A DNA stretch of 21,429 nucleotides from JBAYSY01 sp041675885 (GTDB taxonomy: Bacteria; Pseudomonadota; Alphaproteobacteria; Rhodobacterales; Rhodobacteraceae): the NCBI GenBank assembly GCA_041675885.1, contig JBAYSY010000044.1, positions 1 to 21,429 on the forward strand, given 5' to 3'. The number at the start of each line of letters is the position of its first letter. Position 1 is the stretch's first letter. Shown one piece after another: positions 20,509-21,429 of this stretch. The notes beneath the pieces were generated by a model. It did no database searches. It was not told the origin of the DNA and saw only the letters and a program-made list of their open reading frames with translations. The translations under genes were made by a program, and so were the position numbers.

Positions 20509-20703
20509 AATGTCCGCGGTTCGTGTCGGTCGGCAAGGGGCGGGGTGAATGGAGTGCGATTTTTACCCGACACCCCTTGCCCGGAACAGCCGCGCCAGCG
20601 GTCCGGGCAGCGGCTGACCGCCCGCACGGGCGGCCGCTGCCCTCTGTTGTGCAGTATATCTACCCCGTTCGGCGAAGTCGGCCAACACGGTCGGCAGACA
20701 TCG
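20509..20703 (-). mobile_element. Palindromic MITE-like element, copy D (195 bp, flanked by 13-bp direct repeats)
   Basis: This is the longest member of the family and sits between convergent phaB and gshA. On the minus strand it has the core CAACAGAGGGCAGCGG and CCGCTGCCCGG (arms 20605-20613 and 20634-20642). An inner hairpin CCGCCCG-CA-CGGGCGG is nested between the arms (20618-20633). Its ends are imperfect inverted repeats: ATGTCCGCGGTTCGTG at 20510-20525 against ATGTCTGCCGACCGTG read from 20701 downwards, 12 of 16 identical, with similarity weakening beyond. A further foldback pairs GGCAAGGGG (20532-20540) with CCCCTTGCC (20573-20581). No open frame in it looks like a gene. Confidence 0.6.
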
Positions 20704-20716
20704 CTTTTTCAATAGC
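20704..20716. repeat. 13-bp direct repeat, right copy (flanks element D)
   Basis: CTTTTTCAATAGC is identical to 20496-20508. It overlaps the 3' end of gshA (stop at 20709-20711). Confidence 0.7.
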
Positions 20717-21429
20717 TGTATTCGGCATAGACGCGCGACAGATCGCCCTGCCAGTCGCCGTGATAGTGGTCCAGCAACTCGTCGGCCGGGGTCTTGCCGG
20801 TCTCGACGCTTTCCTTGAGCGCATTGAGGAAATGGGTCTCGTCCGGCACCAGCCCGCCCGCGCCGGGCATGGCGCGGGCCTTGAGCCCGGCCTCGGCGAT
20901 GGCCAGAACCTCGCGTGCGAGATCGTGCATCTTCACGCCCCCGGCCCGCGCCTGAAGCCCATCGACCGAAGCGGCGACCCGCAGCGCCTCGCGGGTCTCG
21001 GCGTCCCAACCCTTCGCCAGATCCCATGCCGCATCCAGCGCCGTCCGGTCATAGACCAGCCCGACCCAGAGCGCGGGAAGCGCGCAGAGGCGGCGCCACG
21101 GCCCGCCGTCGGCCCCGCGCATCTCGATGTATTTCTTGACCCGCGCCTCGGGGAAGACGGTGGTCATGTGGTCGGCCCAGTCCGAGAGGGTCGGCACCTC
21201 GCCCGGCAGCGCCGGCAGCCGCCCGTTCAGGAAATCGCGGAACGACTGGCCGAGCGCATCGATGTATTTCCCGTCACGGTAGACGAAATACATCGGCACA
21301 TCGAGCACGTAATCGACGTAACGTTCGAAGCCGAAACCGTCCTCGAACACGAAGGGCAGCATGCCCGTCCGGTCGGCGTCGAGATCGCGCCAGATGCGCG
21401 AGCGCCAGCTTTTGTGCCCGTTCGGCCTG
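20709..21429 (-). CDS. gshA: Glutamate-cysteine ligase (GCS2/EgtA-plant type), C-terminal part, truncated by the window
   Basis: The gene enters from the right edge; about 239 codons are visible on the minus strand and the frame is open to base 21429. The sequences NGHKSWRSRIWRDLDADRTGMLPFVF, FERYVDYVLDVPMYFVYRDGKYI, LSDWADHMTTVFPEARVKKYIEMRGADGGPWRR and ALWVGLVYDRTALDAAWDL are characteristic of plant-type glutamate-cysteine ligases found in alphaproteobacteria (PF04107). The enzyme makes gamma-glutamylcysteine, the first step of glutathione synthesis, fitting the two GST genes in the window. The N-terminal part and start lie outside. The stop is at 20709-20711, inside a 13-bp direct repeat flanking element D. 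It is convergent with phaB. Confidence 0.95.
   Translation of the reverse strand, partial: RPNGHKSWRSRIWRDLDADRTGMLPFVFEDGFGFERYVDYVLDVPMYFVYRDGKYIDALGQSFRDFLNGRLPALPGEVPTLSDWADHMTTVFPEARVKKYIEMRGADGGPWRRLCALPALWVGLVYDRTALDAAWDLAKGWDAETREALRVAASVDGLQARAGGVKMHDLAREVLAIAEAGLKARAMPGAGGLVPDETHFLNALKESVETGKTPADELLDHYHGDWQGDLSRVYAEYSY

Noticed and set aside
1..21429. tRNA, rRNA, CRISPR array, replication origin or toxin-antitoxin pair
   Set aside because: I looked for cloverleaf-like arms, regularly spaced direct repeats and small paired genes and saw none that hold up by eye.

Overview
The window is high-GC DNA from an alphaproteobacterium, very probably a member of the Rhodobacteraceae (Rhodobacterales). 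The grounds are the petABC cluster, whose Rieske and cytochrome b ligand positions match Rhodobacter-type bc1 numbering, the divergent argH/tlpA pair, phaA-phaB, a plant/EgtA-like glutamate-cysteine ligase, and a GAAC-N7-GAAC LexA box of the alphaproteobacterial type. All assignments were made by reading the sequence; no database was searched.

Layout. 1-730 is an accessory edge: the C-terminus of a serine recombinase, a small interrupted reading frame, and the outer end of an IS3-family element cut off after about 21 codons of its transposase. 930-4118 holds an EamA/DMT exporter, a FemAB-like acyltransferase (DUF482), a glutathione S-transferase and a pterin-4a-carbinolamine dehydratase. 4558-5462 is a small unknown protein followed by a second GST. 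5694-8410 is petA-petB-petC, the complete cytochrome bc1 complex, closed by a strong terminator. A zinc-ribbon membrane protein (minus) is then divergent from ftsE-ftsX-plsC (plus). The next block is on the minus strand: argH, a 48-residue lipoprotein, a DUF2834 protein and accA, with a tlpA-like thioredoxin divergent from argH. An unrecognised 204-residue protein follows, then tag (minus) divergent from an EAL-domain protein (plus). The right end carries phaA-phaB (polyhydroxyalkanoate precursor synthesis) convergent with a truncated gshA.

Functional themes are ordinary housekeeping: respiration (bc1), envelope and lipid synthesis (ftsEX, plsC, accA), arginine synthesis, glutathione metabolism (two GSTs, gshA), DNA repair (tag) and carbon storage (phaAB).

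The least ordinary content is between genes. Four related palindromic elements (A-D, about 70-195 bp) lie at 11967, 13212, 16592 and 20509. All share the core CAGAGGGCAGCGG...CCGCTG. A, C and D also share an outer end of the form GGCGTCTGTC-TGC or ATGTCTGCC...CCGTGTTGG. Three copies are bracketed by exact direct repeats of 8, 8 and 13 bp. They look like a non-autonomous (MITE-like) mobile family that prefers gene ends and terminators. The second notable signal is an exact LexA-type box between tag and the EAL gene.
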